This document shows positions 13,265 to 21,115 of a DNA stretch of 23,457 nucleotides, piece after piece. Origin of the DNA: a virus. Under the pieces are notes generated by a model, which had not been told where the DNA came from, made no database searches, and saw only the letters and a list, made by a program, of their open reading frames with translations. Location of the stretch: the IMG/VR virus record IMGVR_UViG_3300017743_000132, positions 1-23,457 of that record; one strand, given 5' to 3'. Made by a program: the position numbers and the translations under genes. Each line of letters starts with the position of its first letter. Position 1 is the stretch's first letter.

Positions 13265-14075
13265 ACATCTTAACTGGTTAGCACTAGGTACTGCAATAGG
13301 TATCGCAGGGATAGCTGCATGGTTCTCAGTATTGGGACTTGCAACTATGTTCAGTGGTGCATGGTTGTCCGTGGTAATCATGGCAGGGTCTTTAGAATTT
13401 GGTAAGTTAGTAACTGCAGCTTATCTACACTTGCAGTGGGATAGATTAAATTACATGAAATACTATTTGACTACTGCAGTCGTAGTGTTAATGTTGATTA
13501 CGTCATTGGGTATATTTGGGTTCCTTTCAAAAGCAAACATTGAGACAACACTTACGGGTGATTCGTATACACTTGAAATGTCTATCATAGACAAGAGAAT
13601 AGAAAGTAAAGAATCACAACTTGCAAGACTAGAACAGAGAGTTACAACACTTGACCAAGTGATAGAAACTGCAAGACCTCAAGATAGAAATTACATCGAT
13701 GGAAGACAAAGAGAAGAAAGACAACAGATTGCATCTGATGTTGACCTCATAATCGATGACATAGTAAAACTCAATGAAGATAAACTACCCCTTCAAAGAC
13801 TAGAATTAGAACAGGAAGGTGAGATTGGCCCTATCAAGTATGTTGCAGAAGTAATATACGGACAAGAGAATGCCAAAGACTATCTAGACAATGCAGTAAG
13901 GTGGGTCATATATGCAATTATATTTGTGTTTGACCCTCTTGCAGTATTATTACTCATAACTGCAACAGGATTACTTGCAAATCCAGCAGGTTCACACCCA
14001 AGACCCGTAATCAAGAAAAAAACCTCATTATTAGTACCAAAAGAAAGAATAAGTGACTTTACAAAAAACAGTTAA
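13248..14075 (+). CDS. Four-helix membrane protein with central coiled coil
   Basis: A 275-aa integral membrane protein. Hydrophobic segments are at about 8-33, 37-60, 72-95 and 217-244. Between the third and fourth is a 120-residue charged coiled-coil region (IIDKRIESKESQLARLEQRVTTLDQVIETA...) that also holds Arg/Gln-rich segments. The last 30 residues are basic (PRPVIKKKTSLLVPKERI). I recall similar proteins in marine T4-like phages but not a function. The layout, a helical stalk between membrane hairpins, would suit a membrane anchor or sensor, for example an inner-membrane effector for superinfection exclusion or replication-site tethering; this is speculation. The start overlaps the phosphatase by 17 bases and there is no strong ribosome-binding site. 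Confidence 0.75.
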   Translation: MQGSLKHLNWLALGTAIGIAGIAAWFSVLGLATMFSGAWLSVVIMAGSLEFGKLVTAAYLHLQWDRLNYMKYYLTTAVVVLMLITSLGIFGFLSKANIETTLTGDSYTLEMSIIDKRIESKESQLARLEQRVTTLDQVIETARPQDRNYIDGRQREERQQIASDVDLIIDDIVKLNEDKLPLQRLELEQEGEIGPIKYVAEVIYGQENAKDYLDNAVRWVIYAIIFVFDPLAVLLLITATGLLANPAGSHPRPVIKKKTSLLVPKERISDFTKNS

Positions 14076-14087
14076 TCTGTTATACTT
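14059..14087 (+). promoter_or_regulatory. Sigma70-like promoter of the primase-RNR operon
   Basis: TTTACA (14059-14064), a 17-base spacer and TATACT (14082-14087), with the extended -10 TGT immediately before it. The predicted start is near 14094, two bases before the ATG at 14096. A short inverted repeat AACAG-TTAAT-CTGTT lies in the spacer and reaches the -10 element. It overlaps the end of the membrane-protein gene. Confidence 0.7.
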
Positions 14088-14095
14088 AATATATT

Positions 14096-15106
14096 ATGAC
14101 ATTGTGGTTAGAGAGAAAATACTTGAATATGGTTCTCGCTTATCTACCCAATAGTAAATGGAAGAATGATACATTACTAAACCATTCTTGTCCTTACTGT
14201 GGTGATTCCGAGACAAATTCCTACAAAGCACGTGGTTATCACTTCGTGGTTGAACAATCGTATATCTACAAATGTCACAATTGTGGTGTATCTAAGTCAA
14301 GTATAAACTTCATAAAAGAGAACTTTGCAGAGACACACAAAGAGTATCTCAAAGAGTGGTTGAAGGAAACAGGACGTGGTAAAAAAAGACCACAAAAAAT
14401 GTTACCAAGTCACAAATTTAGGTTCACTCCACAAACTAATCTTCTAAATACTACTGTCCACAAAATATGTGAAGACGCATGGAAGGTCGATGTATCTTCA
14501 AAGTATCTATCTGATAGGATGATACCCGAGACAAGTGAAATATACTATATCGATAGTAGTCAAAAACTTGCAGAGGTACACCCCAAATACAAAGATAGGG
14601 TACTAGGTTCAGACCCTAGAGTAGTGTTACCATTCTATAAAGATGGTAAACTCATAGGACTCACTGGACGTGCAACAAATGACAGTAAACTCAGATACCT
14701 CACCATGAGGTTTGATGAGGAGACCCCGTTAATATACAACATTGACAAAGTGGACACAAAGAAGACAGTCTTCGTAACAGAAGGCCCGATAGATAGTCTT
14801 TTCCTACCAAACAGTATTGCTGTAGGTGGTAGTGATTTTACTAAACTAGATAATAAATTGAAGAATAATGCAATCCTAATATATGACAACGAACCACGCA
14901 ATACACAAATCCTAAAGAAGATAAACTCAGTCATTGATGATGGGTGGAGTGTGTGCATTTGGAATACTAAACAAGTCAAGGGATTAAAGGACATCAATGA
15001 TATGGTGAGAGGTGGATTGAGTGTTGACCAAATTGTAGAAACAATAAAGAACAACACACATTCGGGATTACAGGCAAAATTGAAACTGAAGGAGTATAAA
15101 TGTTAG
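14096..15106 (+). CDS. 61: DNA primase, T4 gp61-like
   Basis: A 336-aa primase, close to T4 gp61 (342 aa), that makes RNA primers for lagging-strand synthesis with the replicative helicase. An N-terminal zinc-binding domain has C32-P-Y-C35 and C60-H-N-C63, with ARGYHF between them as in gp61 (CPVCGDSK...KARG). The Toprim catalytic core starts at FVTEGPID (Glu229, general base) and continues with ILIYDNEPRN (metal-binding Asp). The N terminus MTLWLERKYLNMVLAYLP aligns with the gp61 start, so this ATG is preferred over the Met at residue 12. It is the first gene of the operon leading to nrdA and nrdB, with a sigma70-like promoter directly upstream and no Shine-Dalgarno site, and overlaps the next gene by 7 bases. 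Confidence 0.93.
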   Translation: MTLWLERKYLNMVLAYLPNSKWKNDTLLNHSCPYCGDSETNSYKARGYHFVVEQSYIYKCHNCGVSKSSINFIKENFAETHKEYLKEWLKETGRGKKRPQKMLPSHKFRFTPQTNLLNTTVHKICEDAWKVDVSSKYLSDRMIPETSEIYYIDSSQKLAEVHPKYKDRVLGSDPRVVLPFYKDGKLIGLTGRATNDSKLRYLTMRFDEETPLIYNIDKVDTKKTVFVTEGPIDSLFLPNSIAVGGSDFTKLDNKLKNNAILIYDNEPRNTQILKKINSVIDDGWSVCIWNTKQVKGLKDINDMVRGGLSVDQIVETIKNNTHSGLQAKLKLKEYKC

Positions 15107-15357
15107 AGGGGTTGGTATTTGGAATTATTGATAATGGAGTGTTAGCTGCATGTGCAATATTAGGAATAGATATAGATAAAAAATTAAGTGGTAATGGAGT
15201 AAACGGTGCATTATTTGGTGCAATGTTAGGAAATGCATTATCTGATGGACTAGGTGGGATTGTAGACTTCCCACTATGGATGACATTAAATATAGTAGTA
15301 GGATGTTTAATAGTAATACCCGTGGTTTGGTGTTACCTTAAGTGGAGTGGGAAATGA
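15100..15357 (+). CDS. Small two-helix membrane protein, unknown
   Basis: An 85-aa protein with a strong AAGGAG site. It is Gly- and Ala-rich, with hydrophobic segments at about 3-22 (LVFGIIDNGVLAACAILGI) and 58-80 (WMTLNIVVGCLIVIPVVWCYL) and a less hydrophobic Gly-rich stretch (NGVNGALFGAMLGNALSDGLGG) between. The Gly-x3-Gly spacing is typical of packed membrane helices. I recall similar small proteins in marine phages, but not their function. It overlaps the primase stop and joins nrdA by ATGA, so it is translated as part of the replication/RNR operon. A holin is conceivable from size and topology, but its position away from the spanins argues against that. Confidence 0.65.
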   Translation: MLEGLVFGIIDNGVLAACAILGIDIDKKLSGNGVNGALFGAMLGNALSDGLGGIVDFPLWMTLNIVVGCLIVIPVVWCYLKWSGK

Positions 15358-17678
15358 ATGACCAGTTAAAAGTAATAAAAAGAAGTGGTAAGACCACACC
15401 AATTGAACTAGATAAAATACACAAAATGGTTGAAGCTGCAACCAAGAACATTACAGGTGTATCAGAGTCATTGATTGAAATGAACAGTGGACTACAATTC
15501 TTTGATGGCATCACAACAAATGACATTCAAAACATTCTAATCAAGTCTGCATCCGATTTGATATCATTAGACTCACCAAACTATCAACAAGTTGCATCAA
15601 GACTGTTACTGTTCTCTATTCAGAAAAGAGTTTTCGGTACTAAGTGGTCACATGACGACATCTATCCTACACTATCAGAGATGATAGACAAGAATATAGA
15701 GAGAGGTGTATACGATAAAAACATATTGAATTTCTACACTGTAGAAGAACTAGAGAAACTCAACGGTATGATTAGACACTCTAGAGACTTGAACTTCACA
15801 TACGCAGGTCTAAGACAAGTAGTAGACAAATACCTATTACAAGATAGAAGTTCAGATGAAATGTATGAGACACCACAATTCATGTACATGTTGATTGCAA
15901 TGACTCTATTCAAGGATTACGGAGGAGAACTAGGTGATAGGTTAGATACTGTACGTAGATATTATAATGCAATATCTAAATTTAAGATTAGTATTCCAAC
16001 ACCAATCATGGCAGGTGTAAGAACACCTTTGAAACAGTTTGCATCTTGTGTTCTAGTAGATACAGATGACACACTTGATTCTATTTTTAGTTCTGATATG
16101 GCAATCGGTAGATACGTTGCACAGAGAGCTGGTATTGGAATCAACGCAGGTCGAATCAGAGGTATTGGTACTAAGATTAGAGGAGGTGAGGTACAACACA
16201 CAGGTGTAATACCTTTCCTAAAGAAATTTGAATCTACAGTAAGATGTTGTACACAGAATGGTGTACGTGGTGGTAGTGCAACAGTACACTTTCCTATATG
16301 GCACCAAGAAATAGAAGACATCTTAGTGTTGAAGAACAACAAAGGTACTGAAGACAACAGAGTCAGAAAATTAGACTATAGTATTCAGTTAAGTAAATTA
16401 TTTTATGAGAGGTTTTTAAAGAATGAGAACATCAGTTTGTTTAGTCCTCATGATGTCCCTGGCTTGTACGAGTCATTTGGTACAGATGGGTTTGATGAGT
16501 TATACGAGAAGTACGAAAGAGCGTATTCTATCCCTAAGACAACAGTAAGTGCAAGAGACTTGTTTGGTAGTATGTTGAAAGAACGTGCAGAGACAGGTAG
16601 AATATACATCATGAACATTGACCATAGTAATACACACTCATCATTTACTGATAAAGTAAACATGAGTAATCTATGTCAAGAGATTACACTACCAACAGAC
16701 CCTATCCAACATATCGATGGTAAGGGTGAGATTGCATTGTGTATTTTAAGTGCAATCAACGTAGGTATTGTCAAAGAAGAAGAGATGGAAGAGTTGTGTG
16801 ACCTTGCAGTCAGAGGACTAGAAGAGTTGATTGACTATCAAGAGTATCCTGTACCAGCTGCAGAGAGGTCAACACTTGCACGTAGGTCATTGGGTATAGG
16901 TTACATTGGTCTTGCACACTTCCTTGCAAAGAACAAGGTAAAGTATGAAGACCCCGAAGCATGGAGACTTGTACATGATTTGACAGAGTCATTCCAGTAC
17001 AATCTATTGAAGTCATCTAATAACCTTGCAAAAGTCAAGGGTGCATGTGATTACTATGATAGAACAAAATACAGTCAAGGACTACTACCTATCGACACAT
17101 ACAAGAAAGAGGTAGACGAATTGGTCAAACCAGTATATAAACAAGACTGGGACAAACTAAGAAAGGATATCAAAGAACATGGTCTAAGACACAGTACACT
17201 CACTGCACAGATGCCTTCTGAGAGTTCCTCAGTAGTGTCTAATGCAACCAATGGGGTAGAACCACCTAGAGACCACTTAAGTGTTAAGAAGAGTAAGAAA
17301 GGCCCTCTTAAACAGATTGTACCTCAGTATGCAGTGTTAAAGAACTTTTACACACTCTTATGGGACATGAAAGATAACAACGGATATATCAATATTGTTG
17401 CAGTAATGCAGAAGTTCTTTGACCAAGGAATCAGTGGTAACTGGTCGTATAATCCCGAGAACTATGAAAATAATGAAGTTCCTGTGTCTGTTATGGCAAG
17501 AGACTTACTTAATACATATAAATATGGGTGGAAGACTTCATACTATCAGAACACCATGGATGGTAAAACTGATGAGGTTGAGATTGTAGATGAGAACTCT
17601 GCAATGAATGAATATATACCCCCGATGATAGATACGGCAGGTGGTGATGAGGAGGACTGTGACGCATGCGCGATATAA
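15354..17678 (+). CDS. nrdA: Class Ia ribonucleotide reductase, alpha (catalytic) subunit
   Basis: A 774-aa subunit that reduces ribonucleoside diphosphates to deoxy forms with NrdB. An N-terminal ATP-cone (VIKRSGKTTPIELDKIHKM) suggests allosteric control. Active-site residues fall almost at E. coli numbers: Cys232 (FASCVL) and Cys463 (ALCILS) form the redox pair, Cys441 in NLCQEI is the thiyl radical site with Asn439 and Glu443, and Tyr730-Tyr731 (SYYQNT) form the radical path. The C-terminal tail has Cys769-x2-Cys772 for re-reduction by thioredoxin or glutaredoxin. A GTG lies in frame at 15342, but the ATG forms an ATGA overlap behind a GGAG site and is preferred. The 3' end overlaps the oxygenase gene by 13 bases. 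Confidence 0.97.
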   Translation: MNDQLKVIKRSGKTTPIELDKIHKMVEAATKNITGVSESLIEMNSGLQFFDGITTNDIQNILIKSASDLISLDSPNYQQVASRLLLFSIQKRVFGTKWSHDDIYPTLSEMIDKNIERGVYDKNILNFYTVEELEKLNGMIRHSRDLNFTYAGLRQVVDKYLLQDRSSDEMYETPQFMYMLIAMTLFKDYGGELGDRLDTVRRYYNAISKFKISIPTPIMAGVRTPLKQFASCVLVDTDDTLDSIFSSDMAIGRYVAQRAGIGINAGRIRGIGTKIRGGEVQHTGVIPFLKKFESTVRCCTQNGVRGGSATVHFPIWHQEIEDILVLKNNKGTEDNRVRKLDYSIQLSKLFYERFLKNENISLFSPHDVPGLYESFGTDGFDELYEKYERAYSIPKTTVSARDLFGSMLKERAETGRIYIMNIDHSNTHSSFTDKVNMSNLCQEITLPTDPIQHIDGKGEIALCILSAINVGIVKEEEMEELCDLAVRGLEELIDYQEYPVPAAERSTLARRSLGIGYIGLAHFLAKNKVKYEDPEAWRLVHDLTESFQYNLLKSSNNLAKVKGACDYYDRTKYSQGLLPIDTYKKEVDELVKPVYKQDWDKLRKDIKEHGLRHSTLTAQMPSESSSVVSNATNGVEPPRDHLSVKKSKKGPLKQIVPQYAVLKNFYTLLWDMKDNNGYINIVAVMQKFFDQGISGNWSYNPENYENNEVPVSVMARDLLNTYKYGWKTSYYQNTMDGKTDEVEIVDENSAMNEYIPPMIDTAGGDEEDCDACAI

Positions 17679-18688
17679 GTAAAGCAGACTTTACAATAGA
17701 TTCAAAGTATTCTAACGGTAAACCGTCTCCAACACAATATGTAACTAAAGATGGATTACAATTCATGAGTAATGGGTATGTTGTTCTTAAGAACTTTATA
17801 CCAAAAGACGTTATTCAAATGGTGAAGTCTACATGGACTAGATGGGAGAACAGTCACCAAATCAACACAAGTATCCCTAAACATGTAGAATATGATACAG
17901 GGTCTAATTCACCCCGTGATACACATAACACTTCAGAGTCACCTTTGGACAATGCACCATGGGCAACTGCACTTCAAGACTGGGCAACACCCAAATTAGA
18001 AGAGGTGTTAGGTATCGACTTAGTCAGAACTTATGCATATTCACGTAAGTATCATCGTAATGGATATATGAAAGTACACTCTGATAGACCAGCATGTGAG
18101 ATTAGTTTCACTGCACCCATGGATTTTAAAACTGATTTTGGTAAACCATGGAATATATGGGTAGATGGTAGAGTAAATGCATTGAACGATGACCAACTCA
18201 GAGAACAATATTCAACAGAAGGTATGACAGAGTCAGGTTTAGGATTAAGACATGAGGATGTAGTGTGGAAAAACACTCAAGGTCTATCAATAAACAAAAG
18301 AAAACAGATAAAAGGTTTGGTACCCATATCACTAGAAGTGGGAGATGTGATGGTGTATCAAGGGCCAAATGTATTTCATTGGAGAGACAGATTAGTAGGA
18401 GATTACTCGTATCATATATTTTGTCATTGGGTAAATGAAAACGGTAAAGTATATCAGATGGCACCCCAAGTCAAGTATGATGGTAGGGACAGTTTCTATG
18501 AAGACTACAGTAGACAGTCAGAAGATAGGAAAATATATGTGTCTAAGTTAGAAGTGCAACCCGAGTTTGCACACATACCAAACGACTATCCGATTAGTTT
18601 TCCAAACACTACACTAAAAAGTAAATGTAACCCCCCACACGACACACACGCAGAGGTAAAAGAAATTGACAATATTCAACAGAAATAA
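17666..18688 (+). CDS. Putative 2OG-Fe(II) oxygenase encoded between nrdA and nrdB
   Basis: A 340-aa protein with the layout of a 2-oxoglutarate/Fe(II) dioxygenase of the phytanoyl/prolyl-hydroxylase type. The strand with H138-S-D140 (MKVHSDRPACEISF) supplies the HxD iron ligands, and the late strand GPNVFHWRDRL supplies His238. The Arg that usually binds 2-oxoglutarate about ten residues later is not obvious; Arg240 or Arg242 may serve, so the assignment is less certain than for the second oxygenase downstream. The N terminus (NGYVVLKNFIP) is typical of such folds. The C-terminal 70 residues are variable. It overlaps nrdA by 13 bases and nrdB by 23, so it is locked into the RNR operon. The substrate is unknown; peptide, nucleotide or DNA base are possible. 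Confidence 0.7.
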   Translation: MRDISKADFTIDSKYSNGKPSPTQYVTKDGLQFMSNGYVVLKNFIPKDVIQMVKSTWTRWENSHQINTSIPKHVEYDTGSNSPRDTHNTSESPLDNAPWATALQDWATPKLEEVLGIDLVRTYAYSRKYHRNGYMKVHSDRPACEISFTAPMDFKTDFGKPWNIWVDGRVNALNDDQLREQYSTEGMTESGLGLRHEDVVWKNTQGLSINKRKQIKGLVPISLEVGDVMVYQGPNVFHWRDRLVGDYSYHIFCHWVNENGKVYQMAPQVKYDGRDSFYEDYSRQSEDRKIYVSKLEVQPEFAHIPNDYPISFPNTTLKSKCNPPHDTHAEVKEIDNIQQK

Positions 18689-19763
18689 GGTAGACTTCAC
18701 AAAGGAGAAGATGTTCTTTGGTGAACCATTGAACACACAAAGATTTGACGAGTTCAAATATCCAGTATTTGATAAACTAACACAAACACAGTTAGGATAC
18801 TTTTGGAGACCCGAAGAGGTGTCTCTACAGAAAGATAGAAATGACTTTCAATCACTAAATGAAGCACAGAAACATATCTTTACATCAAACTTAAGATATC
18901 AAACATTACTAGATTCAGTACAGGGTAGAGGCCCTGCTATTGCATTCTTACCATTTGTTACACTTCCCGAGTTGGAGGGTGCAATGGTGACATGGGACTT
19001 TATGGAAACTATCCATTCACGTTCTTACACTCACATGGTAAAGAATCTATATGCAAATCCAAGTGAAGTGTTTGACACTATCGTAGATGAACCTGCTATC
19101 CTAAAACGTGCAGAGGCAGTTACAGAAAGATATGACAAGTTTATCGAGATTGGTAGACGTAAATTACTAGGTCTTAAAGTAGATGAGTATGAGTTATACA
19201 AAGCATTGTACCTTGCAATGATGTCAGTGAACATCTTAGAGGGTATCAGATTCTATGTGTCGTTTGCATGTACATTTGGATTCGGTGAACTCAAACTAAT
19301 GGAAGGGAGTGCAAAGATTATATCATTCATTGCAAGGGATGAAGCACAACATCTTGCAGTGTCTACACACATCATCAAGAACTGGCAGAAACATGAGAAC
19401 GACAAGATTATGACTAAGGTCATAAAAGACACTGAAGAAGAAGTGTATAAAATGTTCAGAGATGCAGTCGACCAAGAGAAAGAGTGGGCAGAGTTCTTAT
19501 TCGAGAAGGGAAGTATGATTGGTCTATCTGCACCATTGTTAGGTAAATACGTAGAGTGGATTGCAAATAGAAGACTTAAGGGAATAGGTTTAAAACCTAT
19601 ATATGATATACCAGCAACAACTAATCCACTACCATGGACAGAACACTGGTTGAGAAGTAAATCATTACAGAATGCACCACAAGAGACAGAGATTGAGTCT
19701 TATGTAATTGGTGGAATAAAACAAGATGTTAGTGATGACACATTTAAGGACTTTACACTATGA
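18666..19763 (+). CDS. nrdB: Class Ia ribonucleotide reductase, beta (radical) subunit
   Basis: A 365-aa subunit holding the di-iron centre and tyrosyl radical. All ligands are present: Asp83, Glu114, His117, Glu192, Glu226 and His229, with radical Tyr121 (SRSYTHM), within one residue of E. coli numbering for the first four positions. The start is a TTG: the next ATG (18711) has a good AAGGAG site, but the TTG start gives an N terminus TIFNRNKVDFTKEKMFFG that aligns with T4 NrdB (STVFNTNPVDVLNEPMFFG) and has GAGG 8-9 bases upstream. The ATG at 18711 would remove this conserved segment. The C-terminal tail (VSDDTFKDFTL) should dock on NrdA. It overlaps the oxygenase gene and, by ATGA, the cytochrome gene. 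Confidence 0.96.
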   Translation: MTIFNRNKVDFTKEKMFFGEPLNTQRFDEFKYPVFDKLTQTQLGYFWRPEEVSLQKDRNDFQSLNEAQKHIFTSNLRYQTLLDSVQGRGPAIAFLPFVTLPELEGAMVTWDFMETIHSRSYTHMVKNLYANPSEVFDTIVDEPAILKRAEAVTERYDKFIEIGRRKLLGLKVDEYELYKALYLAMMSVNILEGIRFYVSFACTFGFGELKLMEGSAKIISFIARDEAQHLAVSTHIIKNWQKHENDKIMTKVIKDTEEEVYKMFRDAVDQEKEWAEFLFEKGSMIGLSAPLLGKYVEWIANRRLKGIGLKPIYDIPATTNPLPWTEHWLRSKSLQNAPQETEIESYVIGGIKQDVSDDTFKDFTL

Positions 19764-20197
19764 AAGGATATATATTTAGTATTTGTTTAATGATGGTTGG
19801 GACTATTGCATTAGCATACAACAACCTAGAATACAGTGGTTACCCACGAAACACTTCATGTACAGGAGAATGTTATGAAGAGTATGTTTCTATATACGGT
19901 ACACCATCAGAGATAGAACGTGCAAAACAAGAACTTGCATCTGCAGATGAATTTAGTTCTATCAGAAGTTTATGGGCAGGTTGTGCAGCTTGTCATGGAA
20001 TGGAGGGACAAGGTATGGCAGTCTTTCCAAAACTTGCAGGTCGGTCATCTGATTACATAGTAGATAGATTGACGACTTATAAGAACAGGGGTACCGTAGG
20101 TGCAATGAGTTCCACAATGTGGGCCCAGGCAGCTATGTTATCAGAAGAAGAAATTGACACTATTGGTAGGTTCATAGGAGAAACCTTGAACGACTGA
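19760..20197 (+). CDS. Exported monohaem cytochrome c
   Basis: A 145-aa protein with an N-terminal signal-like segment (residues 1-19, KGYIFSICLMMVGTIALA) and one haem-attachment motif, C75-A-A-C78-H79, in the typical context LWAGCAACHGMEGQG. A class I cytochrome c fold follows (FPKLAGRSSDYIVDRLTTYKNRG); Met120 in STMWAQAAMLSEEEI is the likely sixth ligand, with Met116 an alternative. Such proteins carry electrons in the periplasm and need the host Ccm haem-ligation machinery. Residues 20-65 form an N-terminal extension with a Cys pair (C34, C38) that may form a disulphide. It overlaps nrdB by ATGA, so it is made with the RNR. It is an unusual phage cargo gene; it could feed host respiration during infection. 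Confidence 0.88.
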   Translation: MKGYIFSICLMMVGTIALAYNNLEYSGYPRNTSCTGECYEEYVSIYGTPSEIERAKQELASADEFSSIRSLWAGCAACHGMEGQGMAVFPKLAGRSSDYIVDRLTTYKNRGTVGAMSSTMWAQAAMLSEEEIDTIGRFIGETLND

Positions 20198-20210
20198 TAA
20201 GGAGAATAGT

Positions 20211-20420
20211 ATGACATGGTATGACATTTTTTGGGGTAAAGAAGAAGACATAGTAAAGAAACACATCGAAGAGAATCCCGATGCAGACCCCGAAGAACTC
20301 ACGATAGATAATGCATATAGGACAAGATGGGTGTGGTATCACACTATCTTAGGATTGTTATTACTATTTACAAACTTATTTTTATTTGGTATTTTTTTAC
20401 TACTAGCTTTTAAATTCTAA
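20211..20420 (+). CDS. Small single-pass membrane protein
   Basis: A 69-aa protein with an AAGGAG site 8 bases upstream. The N-terminal 40 residues are acidic and soluble (EEDIVKKHIEENPDADPEELTID), and the C-terminal residues 42-68 form one strongly hydrophobic helix (WYHTILGLLLLFTNLFLFG...). The tail-anchored layout would leave the acidic part in the cytoplasm. It directly follows the cytochrome c gene, and a membrane anchor or partner for that electron carrier is conceivable, but no redox motif is present. The last base of its TAA is the first base of the next ATG. Confidence 0.65.
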   Translation: MTWYDIFWGKEEDIVKKHIEENPDADPEELTIDNAYRTRWVWYHTILGLLLLFTNLFLFGIFLLLAFKF

Positions 20421-20668
20421 TGCAAGTATTACTTTACGTAGATGATAGTGCAATGTCCATGAGGTCAGAACACTTGACAAAGACACTAGACATATCGGAA
20501 CATGAAGTCCGAGTGTATCGTTTAGGTGAAGACTTTAGACTTGCACAGGATGTGTTAAAGAAATATAACAGAAAAGAACTACCCGTCATGTTAATTGACG
20601 GTAAACCCAAATCATGGGACAATTTTGTATCCATGGTATTGCCAGATATGGAGATAGATAATGGCTGA
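20420..20668 (+). CDS. Thioredoxin-fold candidate lacking CxxC
   Basis: An 82-aa protein that looks like a small glutaredoxin-type fold: a first strand VLLYVDD, helix SMRSEHLTKTL, strand EVRVYRL, helix AQDVLKKYN, then ELPVMLIDGK, matching the cis-Pro strand and turn of glutaredoxins, and a final helix. The position of the redox CxxC is S10-A-M-S13, so it has no redox cysteines. It could be a degenerate glutaredoxin that keeps a binding function, or another thioredoxin-fold protein without CxxC such as a KaiB-like one. A NrdA tail reductant is expected in such operons, but this protein cannot do that chemistry. It overlaps the zinc-ribbon gene by 8 bases. Confidence 0.55.
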   Translation: MQVLLYVDDSAMSMRSEHLTKTLDISEHEVRVYRLGEDFRLAQDVLKKYNRKELPVMLIDGKPKSWDNFVSMVLPDMEIDNG

Positions 20669-20810
20669 TAATCAAAATCTAGATATAGTATGTTCAGAGT
20701 GTGAAGGACAATTTCAAGTTAAACATAACATGGAAGGATTAGAATATGAACCAATGTTTTGCATCTTCTGTGGTTACACACTACATGACGATGACATAGA
20801 AGAAAAATGA
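20661..20810 (+). CDS. 49-aa zinc-ribbon protein
   Basis: A very short gene bridging its neighbours, overlapping upstream by 8 bases and downstream by ATGA. The product has two CxxC knuckles, C11-S-E-C14 and C34-I-F-C37, 19 residues apart, the spacing of a zinc ribbon, with an acidic tail (HDDDIEEK). The middle (GQFQVKHNMEG) would form the ribbon strands. Zinc ribbons of this size usually bind nucleic acid or act as an adaptor; binding of a Fe-S cluster instead is possible given the adjacent A-type carrier. No ribosome-binding site stands out apart from translational coupling. Confidence 0.75.
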   Translation: MADNQNLDIVCSECEGQFQVKHNMEGLEYEPMFCIFCGYTLHDDDIEEK

Positions 20811-21115
20811 TAGAAGTCACCGACACTGCAATTCAGAAACTAGTAGAACGTAATGTTCCTAGAATCAGACTTGGTGTGACAGGTGGTGGTTGTGCTGGAT
20901 ATGAATATATCTTTGCAGAAGACATCTTAAGAGAAGGGGATGAAGTAATTGATTACGGTAAGTTCTCCTTTGTCATAGACGAAAACAGTCGACCATTCTT
21001 AAATGGTATGACTTTAGATTACGTCAAAGAAGGGTTAAACGAGTTTTTTAAATTCCTAAACCCAAATGAACAGTCTGCATGTGGTTGTGGTGTCAGTGTA
21101 CAATTTAAGTCATGA
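20807..21115 (+). CDS. A-type Fe-S cluster carrier (IscA/ErpA/HesB family)
   Basis: A 102-aa protein of typical family length. The three cluster-binding cysteines are Cys29 (GVTGGGCAGYEY), Cys92 and Cys94 (SACGCGVSVQF), with the same spacing pattern as E. coli IscA (C35, C99, C101). Such proteins receive a 2Fe-2S or 4Fe-4S cluster, or iron, and pass it to apo-enzymes in the cytoplasm. The family is known in some marine phage genomes and viromes, where its target is unclear. Here it sits among iron proteins: upstream nrdB and a haem c protein, downstream a 2OG-Fe(II) oxygenase. It is joined by ATGA overlaps on both sides. Which member (IscA, ErpA, SufA) cannot be decided, so no symbol is given. 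Confidence 0.9.
   Translation: MIEVTDTAIQKLVERNVPRIRLGVTGGGCAGYEYIFAEDILREGDEVIDYGKFSFVIDENSRPFLNGMTLDYVKEGLNEFFKFLNPNEQSACGCGVSVQFKS

Noticed and set aside
15100-15357. The 85-aa membrane protein as a holin
   Set aside because: Topology is compatible, but it is embedded between primase and nrdA, far from the spanin genes, with no supporting family similarity.
17517-17524. TATAAATA near the 3' end of nrdA as a promoter for the oxygenase gene
   Set aside because: It sits about 140 bases before the next start inside a coding region with strongly conserved residues; a chance match is more likely, though weak activity cannot be excluded.
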